A DNA stretch of 64,000 nt from Desarmillaria ectypa (Eukaryota > Basidiomycota > Agaricomycetes > Agaricales > Physalacriaceae): positions 4,278,001 to 4,342,000 of the forward strand of contig JAUDYN010000002.1 of assembly GCA_030407005.1 (NCBI GenBank), in the 5' to 3' direction. Under the pieces are notes generated by a model. The model was not told where the DNA came from. It searched no databases and saw only the letters and a list, made by a program, of their open reading frames with translations. Below, piece after piece: positions 1 through 12,100 of this stretch (its first letter is position 1; each line of letters begins with the position of its first letter). Position numbers and translations under genes: made by a program.

Positions 1-1
1 C

Positions 2-394
2 ATCAAGCTAAGTGGTGCGATATATGAGAGGATGCGAGTGTGGTTCCCAATATCAGGGATGGAAACCCCGAGACGAGTGCATGAATATCTGGGTGTTCTC
101 TTTGGGCTGCAAGGGGAGGCGAAGAAGACGGCACACCACGTCGTGCACCAAGCGTGTGTCGAAGTGCATCACCTCGTCCGAGGCTTCGATCCGGACGTCG
201 GGGTCGCGGAAGATCCGCTGAGGTGGGGTGAGGCAGCGGCGAAGTTGGTGGTGTTACTGGTTGACCTTATGGGTGAGACGGCGCTGACAGTGGTCCCGCC
301 CGCCCAGACACAAACAATGTTAAAATCGGATGGTGTATCAGACGACTATGCTTCGACGGAGCACTATGAATTTGCGCGTGAGTATTCTTGGTAG
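2..394 (+). CDS. 3' part of an unrecognised protein, open at the left edge
   Basis: A frame open from the first bases runs to TAG at 392-394, about 130 codons. It is richer in G+C than the DNA after it and contains a hydrophobic stretch (LVVLLVDLM) near residue 90. It could be the last exon of a gene starting outside the window. I recognise no domain. A GTGAGT donor-like site lies just before the stop, so the true end could differ. Coding status is inferred only from frame length and composition. Confidence 0.35.
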   Translation: MKLSGAIYERMRVWFPISGMETPRRVHEYLGVLFGLQGEAKKTAHHVVHQACVEVHHLVRGFDPDVGVAEDPLRWGEAAAKLVVLLVDLMGETALTVVPPAQTQTMLKSDGVSDDYASTEHYEFAREYSW

Positions 395-899
395 ATTCGC
401 TGGTTTTGTTGTATTAAACTTGTGCGAGTCTCGGAAGAAAGCTTCTAGGTCGTTCTTTGGGTCCAGACCAAAGTGATATGAAGATCTGCCAAGGCCGAGT
501 TATTCTTCCTTATTATCTAGTGTAATAGTCGTGGATGATATCATGTCAATATCTTCTATTACTTTCTCTTATCCCGAATTCTTTGTCGTACCGTACCAAA
601 ATGTATGAGGACTGTGTACCATAACCTTGATACGGTAAGAGTGATATACTACAGAGTGAATGAAGAATGCCAGACGATTGTTGCATACCAGAGGGTGCTT
701 AAATATAGCAGTCATCCTGTTATTTTGCTAGTCCTCGTAACCCGCTCGCCCAAATGGAGAATAAACAGGGTATCCGGTACAACTGTGCCGGTGTTGTGTA
801 AGTTCATAGCGAAGAGGCGAGAATCATGCCTCAAAGCCCATCAATTACATTGAAATGCTCACACGTGTAAAACTCACCTATCGCTGATAAATCATAGGA
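395..899. other. Intergenic, nothing recognised
   Basis: A/T-leaning DNA between the left-edge frame and the 3' end of the FtsJ-like gene. An 82-codon frame at 605-853 has no recognisable motif and was not accepted as a gene. Confidence 0.5.
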
Positions 900-2087
900 C
901 TAATCGATGTCAACCCCTTCCTTCTTGAACAGCCACTCCAATGCCCGGGCCTGGATCTCCCAGACTTTCCGACCGAGCCATCCCAAACGATCTGTATACT
1001 CCTTCACCAGTTCGTCCACTGTGATGATGAAATTCAGGTCCTCCGAAACCAAGTCCCTTTCTCTTCCTTCTTCCCCCAAATCTACCCAAAGAATCTGAAG
1101 CGATTCCACCGCGTGCAACAACAGAGTCTGCCGTTCGATTGAGGGACGACGATGCACATCCAAACCAACACCGCGGGCGATAACATAGAATGAACCACGA
1201 TCCTTGTGCATGGACATTGGTTTAAACGTCTTGATTCTCCAACACACCTTATCGAGGAGGTAAAGCAGGCGCGCTGAGTAATCCGACTCTGGACGGTGAA
1301 GCTTAAGAACAATCGAGCCCCCCACTTTCACGGCTTTGAGTCCTAGGATCAGCTGAGATATATAGACCTTGTAAGACGCCCTCTGCGGTTGATTGCGAAG
1401 ATGGTGGGCATCCAGAACGACGAGGTCAAATGTTCTGTCAGGGATGGGAAGCAATTCTGGGTCCGAGTTGGGGCCTAATTCGAACTTTGCCATGTTTGCG
1501 AACACAATGGAGTACCGATTCAGTAGACTGCTATCCATCAGAAAATTGTGACCGCCTTCCTGAGGAGATAGGGATATGCCAAAGCCACGTGCTAGTGTAT
1601 TCTTATCAAGAATGTACGAGGAAAAACCGCCAGGGCAGCAACTGTGGATCAAAGACCAACCTTTAGAAAATGGTCGATGAAGGTGTAAATATGAGATCCC
1701 TGGCTCACCCCAGATCCAAAAATCTGAAATCTCTGTCCTTGCTGCCACATACAGGACAAAATCGGTCAATCTCCTGCATGATCTGCCTCATCCGGAAGTA
1801 CCACGCCCGAGTCGTATTTTCGTCGGCGGTATCAGCAGTGTGTCGTTGTCTGTTGTAATGACGTTCCATAACTGCACTGTCGTGTCCCTAAATCAAGTTT
1901 AGTATCGTAGACAAGGCAAAGAGAATGGCGTACACACCAGGGTTCTGAGGCGATTCAGATATTTCAGTTCGGGAAACCCTGATTGCTCGATGGCGACTAT
2001 GATTGGATGCATATATCCTTCGCCAATGTCATTGACGCCCTGGTCGGTCTGTAAATCTTTCTGCGAGGTGGTATAGGGAGTTGACAT
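900..2087 (-). CDS. FtsJ-like SAM-dependent methyltransferase
   Basis: Three exons on the minus strand (2087-1938, 1887-1709, 1641-900) joined by GT-AG introns of 50 and 67 bp give 356 residues. The second junction rebuilds the SAM-binding motif I, FLDLGCCPGGFSSYIL, typical of FtsJ/RrmJ 2'-O-ribose methyltransferases. Later motifs are DLVVLDAHHLR (motif IV acid) and GGSIVLKLHRPES, which carries the lysine expected of the catalytic tetrad. Two cysteines (CPVCGS) lie just before motif I. The family methylates RNA ribose, but members of this fungal group are mostly uncharacterised, so the substrate is unknown. An upstream in-frame ATG (2207) exists; I chose 2087 because the protein then starts MSTPY without the preceding low-complexity stretch. 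Nothing looks broken. Confidence 0.82.
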
Positions 2088-5000
2088 GGTGGGACGGTTC
2101 GGCCTTGAGGTGCTGGTAAACATGATATATGCTTCGATAGGCGCCCAGTGGTCCCATGCCCAATTCACTTTGATATACAAGGATATCCGGCTCTGTATCC
2201 GGTTCACCGGTAGTGGGGGAGTGTTCGCGTCGCTCTAAAGGCGAGCAAGGGCGAAGCTGCTTTCACTTTCTAACTCTCCGAAAATGTAGAAAAGAACGAC
2301 CAATTAAATTGATCACTGCAGCTCACCAGAATAGTAATCATCTACTACGTAACACAGCATATATACGGTGTTTATATCATCAGTAGTTCAAAAAGTCCTC
2401 GACCGTAGGGGGGTCGTCACTGAAACGCCAGCCATGCCGGCAGCAACTTTTGAGATCATATCATCCTCATTGAACATAGTGCTCGAGATACTGTATCCAG
2501 ATCTACAGACATCATTTATGTCGAAAGCGTTATGGGACGTGCTGACGAAAGTAGATGGTGACGTCAAAGAGAACGAACAGTGTAAAGCGCATAAAGATAC
2601 AGACGTGCCTTAGTCATGGATTCGGTCGACTCTGTCGGTTGTAGTAACTTGGTGGCTTTCAAGTTGGTGTTACGGTGAGGAGATAGTTCAACTAGGGCGA
2701 AGTGGGGACGTCGCATTTATCTAGAGGGTGCCGTTGAGGTAGCCTAATTCGCTCTTGAGGGGGCCCCGGCCCTCCGACGTGGTCACTGTCAGGAATCTAC
2801 CGAAATCGGGATATGAGAGTGAGGGGCGAGAAGGGATGATCGAAGCGAGGTAGGATATGTTATAAAGATGTATGTCGTTAGGGAATAGAATGGATTCCGG
2901 CAAGGGTTCGTGAGGAGACCTGAGAGGTCCGGTTTGCGAGGTAAAGGGGTCTGTAAGTGCGAAGCAATTACTGTAGGAAGCAGCCGGTAAGCGCGGAGCT
3001 ATTACGGGCTGTAAGTGAAGACAAGCGCTAGGCGTAGTCTTCGGATTGGTATCGGAAAGCGCTTCACACATCCAACGAGTTTTTCAGCAAGCGCTAGGCG
3101 TAGTCAGGAAGCGAGGAGATTGGAAAGCGCTAGGTGTTACCAATCAGATGCTTAGTTCACACAATGAAGTGGAGTTGAAGATGAGTTGATTGCTTTCTTT
3201 TTACAATGTTACAGATGGTATTTATATACTAAAGGGCTCGAGTCATGGATATTCTACAATTTTCTATTATATTCTAGTATGAGCAAGAAGAATAGAGAAA
3301 TTAAGAGAAAATTATGTGTGAGTCACTGCTAGGACCGAGAAGGTTGAGTGTAGGCATGCGTTGACTCATGCACCGAGTTTACGGATACTCGATATCCATA
3401 ACAGTCGCGTCGGACTCATTGGCGACATCCGTTGGCGCACGAAGCCAGGTCAAGGGACTCATATTCTTCGTCAAAAGGGTGTCGATGCAAGTTCCGATCA
3501 GCGCGACTCAAGAGGTAAGAGAAACCCAGAACCCGTACAGATTCATCATTGTTGATTCTTGTGAAATGCAAGTGGTATCTCTTTCTGTCATCAGTGGGTA
3601 GAAACTCGATTACATTCGACAGTCGTTCACCCAAGTGTTAAACAGGGTTCTAACAGAACGCGTAAATCCAGCTCGCTTGCACGTCAGGTATGCAAGGCGT
3701 CGATTGTATTGCTGCCTTGCACGCATCCATCTGGACAGTTCAAAGTAAGGACAGAGAAAAAAAGTAAACAGAAGGCTGGCGAATCATCCGAGTAGCCTTG
3801 GGAGAACTCGGCTATTGTTCAATACGGACATAACAGAGTGCCGTAATTGGTGCACGAAAACGCATAAAGGAACCGAGCTCGTTTTTCACTTTGACCGCTT
3901 CCAAAGAGGTAGCTTGGTGAATGGCTGAGGATGTTCATTGTGACAATCTCCGAGGCCTGATAGCCTGTTCTACCAATCACCTGTCGCCTCGATACTGACT
4001 AGAGTCAAAAGGATAGGAGTATCTTTTGTAGGATCCGTACCGTTAACAAACATGCTGGATGATGCAATCTGTGCCCCCAAACTTGCACCAACTGAGGGTA
4101 TGCCCAACCGATTCTCGTCCGAGATGATATGATGACTCCATCAGGATATAGTGACGGTGTACGAGTCCTTGGAAGTGAACAAATGTTGTAGACTGACAGG
4201 TTCCCGGGAGGATAAGTGTACTTTAGGGGAATATATGCTGGACGGTACTCCTGACTTGATGCTCCCATAAATCATGAAGTAGGATATCTGATAATACATG
4301 GAGACCGTATTTTGACAACAGGACAAGGACAATTGATGATGATATGACCCAGTTCTTGGTGTTCATGATTGGTCTATACATTCATAATATCTCCTGTGTA
4401 TGAATGGTCCATAGTTATTTATTGAACTACCTGTTGTGAAAAACGGGGGATGAATAGATCAGTTCATTCCCAGTTAGTACATGCGCGGTGTCAGGCCAAT
4501 AGTATTGCGCTTGGCTGAGCTCTGCAAACGCATGCAGATGTACACTACTGTACCTACTTATATACTAAATGCTAATGTACTAGAATCTTCTACAAGTTTC
4601 CTAATATTTCTCTCTTAATCAGCAAGTTCGGCATGATGCCGGATTGCCATCACTCTCAAATTCCAACACACGTCATCCTTTAGGCAACGGGGCCGGATGT
4701 TATTCCACCATTTGGTTCTCTGATCCTGCTTACGCCACAGTGAGTGCACGTCTTTGTGTCGCTCTCTAGCGACGGGGCCGAAGAGGTTGCACCATTTCTT
4801 ATTCGGGTGGATTCCTTGTCTTTCTCCGTAGGTTTGCCTCAGAGCCCTCTCTATGTCACAGCATTTGTGCTTCTCCCGTGTTCTCCTTCAGGATCTGTCG
4901 GCGCAAATAGTGTACAAAAGGAAAAGCCTGTGCCCTGGGCATCAAAACTACAGTCAATTACGATTGATAATATCATTCTCCACAATGAGGAGGGCCGCTA

Positions 5001-5497
5001 TAGCGTTAGGAAATTGATCCCGGAAGATCTTCTCCGTCTTCTTTGAATGAGAATCACAGTAGTATGACGTAGGATGTGTTGCTCATGATGTTTCTCCAGG
5101 AGGTTGGAATGGTAAGTAACCTACATGTTCAGACAAAACCCATGTTATGTATGAGTAACAGGCAATTTTGGCGTCGTAGAATTTATGCAATGAGGACCTG
5201 TCGGTTTGCTAAGCCCCTCGAACCTCCGAACAGCTTCAAAACTTATCTTCTTAAGTTGCTAGTTCTTGACAGGCTAGCCAGGGCATCGCCGTAAAGAGAA
5301 CCGGTTAGATTTGAGCGCTACAATGTTCAGGCGGCGTGTGGTCCGGTGTTCTCACGAACAGGTATCCGTCTGGGGAGTCTCGGCTGTATGTCATTGCACT
5401 CGTGATTCTAAGGCCCGTTCTTCGAAGCCTTTCTAATTGAACGGCCCGCATCAAGCTATAAAACAAGAGATAACCATTTCTACTTTCAACAGCTACT
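2088..5497. other. Long intergenic region with no supported gene
   Basis: About 3.4 kb without a gene I can defend. Open frames of 81-116 codons occur (2368-2613 +, 2721-3071 -, 4744-5046 +) but show no domain and no convincing exon chain. 4744-5046 ends in a plausible coding-like stretch (RYSVRKLIPEDLLRLL) and could be an exon of a decayed gene. 3150-3360 and 4480-4640 are A/T-rich with 'tatatactaaa' motifs that resemble old LTR promoter DNA, but no LTR ends are visible. Confidence 0.45.
3023..3134. repeat. Short interspersed AAGCGCT motif cluster
   Basis: Four copies of AAGCGCT within about 110 bp (3023, 3057, 3089, 3125). Two of them extend to the 16-bp identity AAGCGCTAGGCGTAGT. The core AGCGCT is a palindrome. 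Function is unknown; it could be a factor-binding cluster or a decayed minisatellite. Confidence 0.6.
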
Positions 5498-7701
5498 ATG
5501 TTTCACACGTATTCAATTCCTCTAGTAACGGCTCTTGCGTTCGTGGTGTTCTTTTTCTACCGTCGTTTGCGTTCCTCTTTTGGTCCAGGGTTACTTCCGT
5601 TTCCTCCTGGTCCAAAGGGTCTTCCTCTCATCGGAAATCTTTTGGATATTCCCACTACATATCACTGGCTTACCTACTCCCGATGGGCGGCTACATATGG
5701 CGACGTCTTATTCTTGAGCAGTCCCGGAAACAAAACAATCATCCTCAACTCGTTAGAGGCGGCCACGGAACTACTTGAAAAACGCTCTGCAAACTACTCA
5801 GATAGACCAGGTACGCCTCCGATATGCGATCTGCGAATCGGCTTTCATCCTAGACTTACCACATCCTAGGTTTTAACATGATGAACATGACGGGATGGAG
5901 CTTCAACTTTGGTTTCATGAGGTATTCAGATAGGTGGAGGTCAGTATTTTCGAAGTATTGTTATCCGCATCGATATAATTCCTCTGTAGGGCACATAGGA
6001 GGATGTTTCATCAATACTTCCAGCCGCGCGCACTTCCAGCTTATTATACAGTGCAAACTAAAGCTGCTTCAATCTTGTTGCAACAGCTACTAAAGTCTCC
6101 GGAGGAATGCTTTCATCATGTTCGTCAGTGAGTTTAACATATAGGGCATCATTGAATCGAATCTTATCCAACCATGTCTAAGCTATTCGGGCTCAGTTAT
6201 CATGAAGACTGTATATGATTACAATGTTGAACCTAACGGTGACCGATTTGTGCACTTGGCCGATCAAGCTGCGGAAAGCCTTCGTGTCGGTGGGAACGAA
6301 GGAACCTTTCTCGTTGATTATCTCCCCTTTCTGAAATACGTACCTGGAAAGTCTCACTTCTCGCGGTGCTAAATATTGTCTCACGAAGTATGACTTTACA
6401 GACTGGCTTCCTGGAGCGAAATTCAAGAGGCTTGCACAGATGTGGAGAAAGGACGTCGAAGCCATGAAAGAGGAACCTTTCAAATATGCTTCCGAGTCAC
6501 TTGTAAGTATTGTCTGGTGCGGGTTCGAGTTAGGATTTGGCTCTCACGTATTCAAGGCTAATGGCACTGCATCACCTTCGTTCGTCTCTGAGAACCTCAA
6601 AAGGTTGGAAGGGACCAGGGACTCTGACTCCTTGACAGAAATGGAAATGATCAAGGACGCGGCTGGAGTGGCCTTCGGTGGTCGGTTTTCCTTTTTATTT
6701 CTTTTATCAAGATTTGACAAGGCCTGTCATTGTCGTTAGCGGGTGCTGATACTGTAAGTCTTGAAGATTACTAGTAACCTCTACCATTCTAATACTCGCA
6801 TGTTATAGACGGTTTCGACTGTTCTTTCAGCAATTCTGGCATTTGTGATTTATCCTGAAGTTCTGGCCAAAGCTCAAGCAGAGTTGGACGCCGTGGTAGG
6901 CGAGTCGCGGTTTCCAAATCTTGATGATCGTCCCCAGCTTCCCTACATCGAAGCTGTTCTTTATGAAGCGTTGAGATGGAATCCTGTTGTTCCTATCAGT
7001 GAGTTCTTTGATCGACGAAGCGAAATGCCGCTGAGATTTATTGTACAGATCTTCCCCATCGTAGTATTAAAGATGATGTATACAAAGGCTATTGCATTCC
7101 TGCTGGTACGTTACATACTCACGAAGCATTGGGATAACTCACGCATTTCTTAGGTGCGACTGTCATCGCGAACAATTGGCAAGTTCTTCCATGAACAATT
7201 TGCCTGTGAAGTCTAACCAAATTACAGGGGGATCCTCCACAACGAGAAAGACTACCCAGACGCTCTGAAATTCATTCCTGAACGGTTCATTAAACAGGAG
7301 GGTAAGGAACTACCCCCCGATCCAATGGCTGCATTTGGATTTGGAAGACGGTTCGTGCTGTAGATTCAAAACATCTTTGATACCAATTTCATGTGGCGAA
7401 CTCTATAGTATCTGCCCTGGTCGTTATCTCGCGCTAAATACCGCCTGGATTGCCATTGCGTACATGGCATCGACATTGTCCATTGGAAAGGCCGTAGGAT
7501 CTGATGGCCGAATCCTTGAACCTAGCGACACGTATTCTGGCGGCCTTGTGAGGTACATAGGTCATGTGTGACTGTGACCCTGACCTGACGTACTCATTGC
7601 TTAGCTTTCCGTTGTCGTTCAAGTGCTCATTCAAAGCGCGCTCCATGCAAGCTCAGGAATTGATTGACGCTCAATCAGGGATAGCCATGGGAGGAAATTA
7701 G
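5498..7701 (+). CDS. Cytochrome P450 monooxygenase, one damaged intron donor
   Basis: A class II (ER-anchored) fungal P450 spread over 13 exons. The N-terminus has a membrane anchor (MFHTYSIPLVTALAFVVFFFY) followed by the proline hinge FPPGPKGLPLIGN. Further on are the C-helix WRAHRR, the oxygen-binding I-helix AGADTTVS (rebuilt over three exons, one only 14 nt), the K-helix EALR, PERF, and the heme loop FGFGRRICPGR with its Cys ligand. It ends at TAG 7699-7701. P450s of this type hydroxylate small hydrophobic substrates with a P450 reductase; the substrate cannot be read. One intron (about 7200) uses a GC-AG donor. The intron near 6347 has GAAAGT where GTAAGT is expected. Normal splicing would then fail, although a 49-bp GT-AG intron (6338-6386) could keep the frame with five changed residues. 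It is either a slightly altered gene or an early pseudogene. Confidence 0.85.
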
Positions 7702-7924
7702 ATGCGATTATTTGACTTATAACAATATGGAAATCATTAGTATAGCGGCACTTGAACACAAGTATGATGAATGAAACTGTTATTGAATGTAAAAAATTAC
7801 AGTCCCATTTAAGTAAAGACGCGTCATCTTAGCTAAGTATTATAGAAACATAAGTATCCAAGGAATAATTACGATAGAACCAAATAGTGCTGTACTCGAG
7901 AGTATGAGCAAGTACGAGGCTGGT

Positions 7925-8210
7925 TGAACCTAGGCATCAACCTACCCAAACAAGATCAAACAAACAAGCTGTCTCGCGTTCGGACAATCACTTGAATGTA
8001 GGCAGTGTTTTAGAATCGGGCTAAGCTCTAAGGCTTTAGTGAAGTGAGAGATTGAGCATAGAGAATAAGTTAGGATTAGTTTTTAGTCTGAAGGCTTAAG
8101 GCCATTAGCGAGGACTCTTATATACAGTTATAATGTATCTGATAATAGTACTATACATATGTTATCCATGTGTGAAACCATGAAAAGCATAAGGTGTTCA
8201 TGTGCCATAG
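7925..8210 (-). repeat. Decayed LTR remnant of the gypsy LTR family
   Basis: The piece 'gctgtctcgcgttcggac' followed by 'aatcacttgaatg' matches the conserved end of the LTRs at 37894 and 58482 in the same orientation. It is followed by a 'cttatatac' promoter-like stretch at the expected distance. No clean ends or target duplication remain. Boundaries are approximate. Confidence 0.5.
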
Positions 8211-8785
8211 TCCACTCATATTATATACTGTCTGTGTTAGGCATGGTGCTATAGTAATGAGGATGAGTCAGGCACTTACATAAGTAGATAGGCACCCAGA
8301 TAAGATAAGATAAATCTGAAATCATAATAGTTGCCACAACTCGACTCGGAAGCTGAGTCAGAGCCAAGTGAAGCCATGCTGAGCCTGAGTCATTGCCATG
8401 ACTCACCGGAGTAAATTTTGACTTCTCTCGGGCAATGACGGTCCCATCACGCGGCAACGGCCCGAAATCAATGTCTCGCGCGTGAGTGAGAGACGGTTCC
8501 CCAAACCGTCTCTCGTGTTTGGCTTTGCCCTCGACTGCCTCCATCCCGTCCTCGTGGAGATGATTGTCGCGTTCGTTGGGCACGGCCGATCGTGTCCAAC
8601 TCTGTCCCATCCTCCCTTTTCTTTCCCCCCTCTCCTTGATTTTTTGTTCTGTGTTAATTCATCTGTTCATTCATCAACCTTCTTCTTGAATTCACTTCTT
8701 CTCTTTCCCACCCTGCCATCACGTCGCGTCGACATTTTTCATGTCTGGCCCTATTATTAATATACTGAGACCCTTCCCATTCCAG

Positions 8786-9101
8786 TGGAAAGGACGATAC
8801 TGCCAACAACATACCCAACCTTGCTGTTGGTCTGGCCATACTTGGTGCCCTTGCTGGCTTCATATCCGTAGCTGTCCTCATTTTCAAGAACCATCAACGC
8901 TGACACCAACATGCTGAAAACAACACCACTCATAGCATTGGGCTTGTCAGACTTGCCGAGCCGCCTTTGATGCCTCTGCCAGCGATGCCAGAAGAATCAT
9001 CCAGATACCCTTTTCCTGTGGGCTTGGACAGTAATGGGGACTTTGGGATTGAGGACATTGACTTGTACGTCCACCTTGTGCTCCTGCGACTGTTATTCTA
9101 A
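8786..9101 (+). pseudogene. Remnant encoding a single transmembrane helix and acidic tail
   Basis: After an AG acceptor-like site at 8784-8785, one frame reads a helix (NLAVGLAILGALAGFISVAVLIF) and a basic stop-transfer KNHQR, then TGA at 8901. The same frame stays open afterwards with an orderly tail (LVRLAEPPLMPLPAMPEESS, later DFGIEDIDL) up to TAA 9099-9101. This looks like the membrane and cytoplasmic part of a type I membrane protein interrupted by one stop. A short gene ending at 8903 is the alternative. A TC-rich 5'UTR-like stretch and ATG lie at 8741, but no donor links them to this exon. Confidence 0.3.
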
Positions 9102-12100
9102 CGGAGAGTACATTTGGCAAAAATTGAAGAGGCAAATATATATATAGACAGATCTCAATGTTAAGGATATCGCTGCTGGATCGCGTCTCGCTGCCTCTCT
9201 AAATTTGCATAAGTGACGGTACATCAAGAGAAGTTACGAATTTCACTGTATTGGAAACATACGCTGAAAAGTCAATGATCGCATTCCTCCTCATCATCAT
9301 CAGTTCCTTTTGCGCGTTGTTTTTTTTTTTGCTTTGTGCCGGTCTTGTAAGGAGGTGCACCTTCTTCTTACGATCGACTTTGGTACAGACTGAGAGTTCA
9401 TTCAATACTTCTGTCTCCGTAGCCCATGTCTTCGACTCCGGAGTCTCTAGAATCAGAGGTATACCTTGAACTCTACCATCAGTCAGGATATGGTAGAATA
9501 GCTCCAAGCCAATATGGCCCCTACGCAGGGTGAGCGTGGGGGAATGTAAATAGAGATGATGAAACGAACATTCCGATGTTTTCATGGCGATCACGGTTCG
9601 ACGCGAAAATCTGTCTTGGAGTCGTTTAGGTGCATTCCGCGCAAGTATGACAGGGCAACTTGTTGATCAAACTTTGTTACTGGTTTTTAGGCATCAGCAA
9701 TCATTTAGAAAATGCAAGAGAAGCGGTGGTGCTTGTGTCTCTATTTTCATATCAAGCTCAATCGAAGACCAGTGCGAGAGGAATAAGACTCACTCCTACC
9801 CTTCCTTAGTTCGGATGTCGTATCCCTGTTGCCATTCGAGAAAGGAGCATTGCGATATGATTCGTAACTCACGGCTGCAAACATATGACCTAGAAATGGC
9901 GTCAACGTCGAAGACAGATATGCGAAGCAAGACATACATATATCTAAAAAGACTACAACGCGTGACTTGTCTTCTATTGCTGCTATGATATCGGCAAGAT
10001 GAGAGAAATCAGAGCCGATAATATAACCACTACAGGCCTGTAAGGTATGCATTAGAAATGGTCAGAGTGACTACCTCATTGTTTTGCCATGTTCTGAACT
10101 ACGGGTACTACAAATGCGGTAGCCTTATAAGCCCGATTGACGCACTCCGCGATAATACCTATTGTTTCCGCAGTCTTTGTCGCACCCACAGATGAGCCTG
10201 GACTACATGTTGTCAACCAATATTGGGTGCCGGGAACTACATCGCTGACTGAAAGTTGTAGACCTCCAAACTGACCTGCTCGCAACGGTTCAAGTCATCA
10301 ACAAAGCATTCGTAAGACCTTTTCCTCTTTTTCCTACAAAAATATGCGTCTTAAATATTACGTTGGAGAACGGGAGAGAACTGACGGGTCTGGATTACTG
10401 AGATAGATAAGATAGCTTCCATGTGGTGGAACATCTCTGGGTCCCTAGTGCTATTCCTTTTCGATACTTAAATCTTTGAGACTATCAGACGTCCATTTCT
10501 TTGGTGATTTGACGAACAATGAATGGGAAAGCATCGGTTCTACATGAAATATAGCATGAGAAAGGTCGCGGTATGGGCTGTAGTAGCACACCCTATAGAC
10601 GCCGCGTTCAGTATTGCATTCTCAATACCACCAGCGACAGAGACGTTGACACCAAGATGTCAAGGACGGATTATAGATGCTATATCTCTGCTAATTGTAA
10701 CCTTAGCATGCAAAAGTTTTTTCGTCGTTGGTCTTTAGTTTTCGAGCCCTTTTGGCTGGGCATTTGTCCAAAACAGAGCTGGACCTGCGCACGGAAAAGC
10801 CAGACCGGCATTTGCCGGAGTAAATCTTATCTTCCCTTTATCTTATCGTCGTTTTTTTTGAAGAGTTTCCGTCCGTTTCTTTGTTTTTAGTAGCAAGTAC
10901 AGTAAACTCACTCTTACCTATAGCGTTCAGTGGAACGTCAGAGCTATGGGTTATACGGGAGTATGGGATGCGAAGATATCACGTGCAATGGAGATTTTTT
11001 TCTCCAATTCTTTCGGTCATAACAGGCTGCATTAGGTCACCGAGAAAGGCCGCATTAGGTCACTCATTTTCGGTCAACTTGGGTGCGGCAGGGAAGTTGA
11101 CTGGGGACGGCAATCACCGGCAAGTCTCTAAAATGATTTTGGCCTCATTGTTTGCTCATTTCTTCTTATACGGGGTAGACGTGTCTCAGAAAAGTCATAT
11201 AAAATATTCCCCGATGTTACAGCTTCCCAAAATTGACAGAAATTGACAGCATGTAGTTGAAAATCGAGTTTGACTTATGCAATCTCTGGGTTACCAGAGA
11301 GGAGATTCTCATTATAAGGTATGGGTTATAGGCGAGGTATTAGTTATGGTACCCATTTACCTGAAAACGGAGTTGGTGGAACTCAACACCTATAGGTTAC
11401 GACGGATTCAACTGTATATCAACAGTACATTCGGACGAAATTAACTTTCACCTGTCACGCACTAATCCCATCGAATGTCAGGCCGGGCGCTGGCCTCGGC
11501 AACCGGTGTCCAACGAGATCCTACCCCATTTAGCTGCGACGAAATTCTTCGCTGTTCCTATCAAGGCTTGCTGGAGATCGGAATCAGCATTTATTGCTTC
11601 CGTTGCGACCCACTAGAGTTGATACACGAGGAAGTTTCATCTATACCGAGGAAGTGTGTACCTCCGTTCACGTTGTATCCCGTTTGATTGAGGTCTAATT
11701 TCATTTCATTCTTTGTACTCTTCACAACCTTGCAGTTCCGCTCTCCGTTGAAGTGCCGAAATATTGGGTTGTGTGGTTCCTGTCGTGCACTTACCGAGGT
11801 ATTCGTGCCTTCAATAGATCATCAAAGCCCAATAACTGCATTTTTTCGAAGGTATCCCCATATATACTCATTTGTATTAAAGCTTCGACCTATTTCCCGA
11901 CACCGCACAACGATAGCAGTTTCGCTATACCCCACACACCACCCATAGCAGTCGTATAAAACCTACTCGCTAATATGGTGTGTAAATGAATCTCCAGAGT
12001 TTTATATTCTGTGATTACACCTCCCCCATTTCCCTTGCCTGTGAATCCCAGACAAAGATACCGAGTGAGAGCATTGCTTCATGCACATGGTATCATGACG

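Noticed and set aside
6520..6535. A tRNA B-box-like GGGTTCGAG.
   Set aside because: It lies in a P450 intron and no A box or cloverleaf surrounds it.
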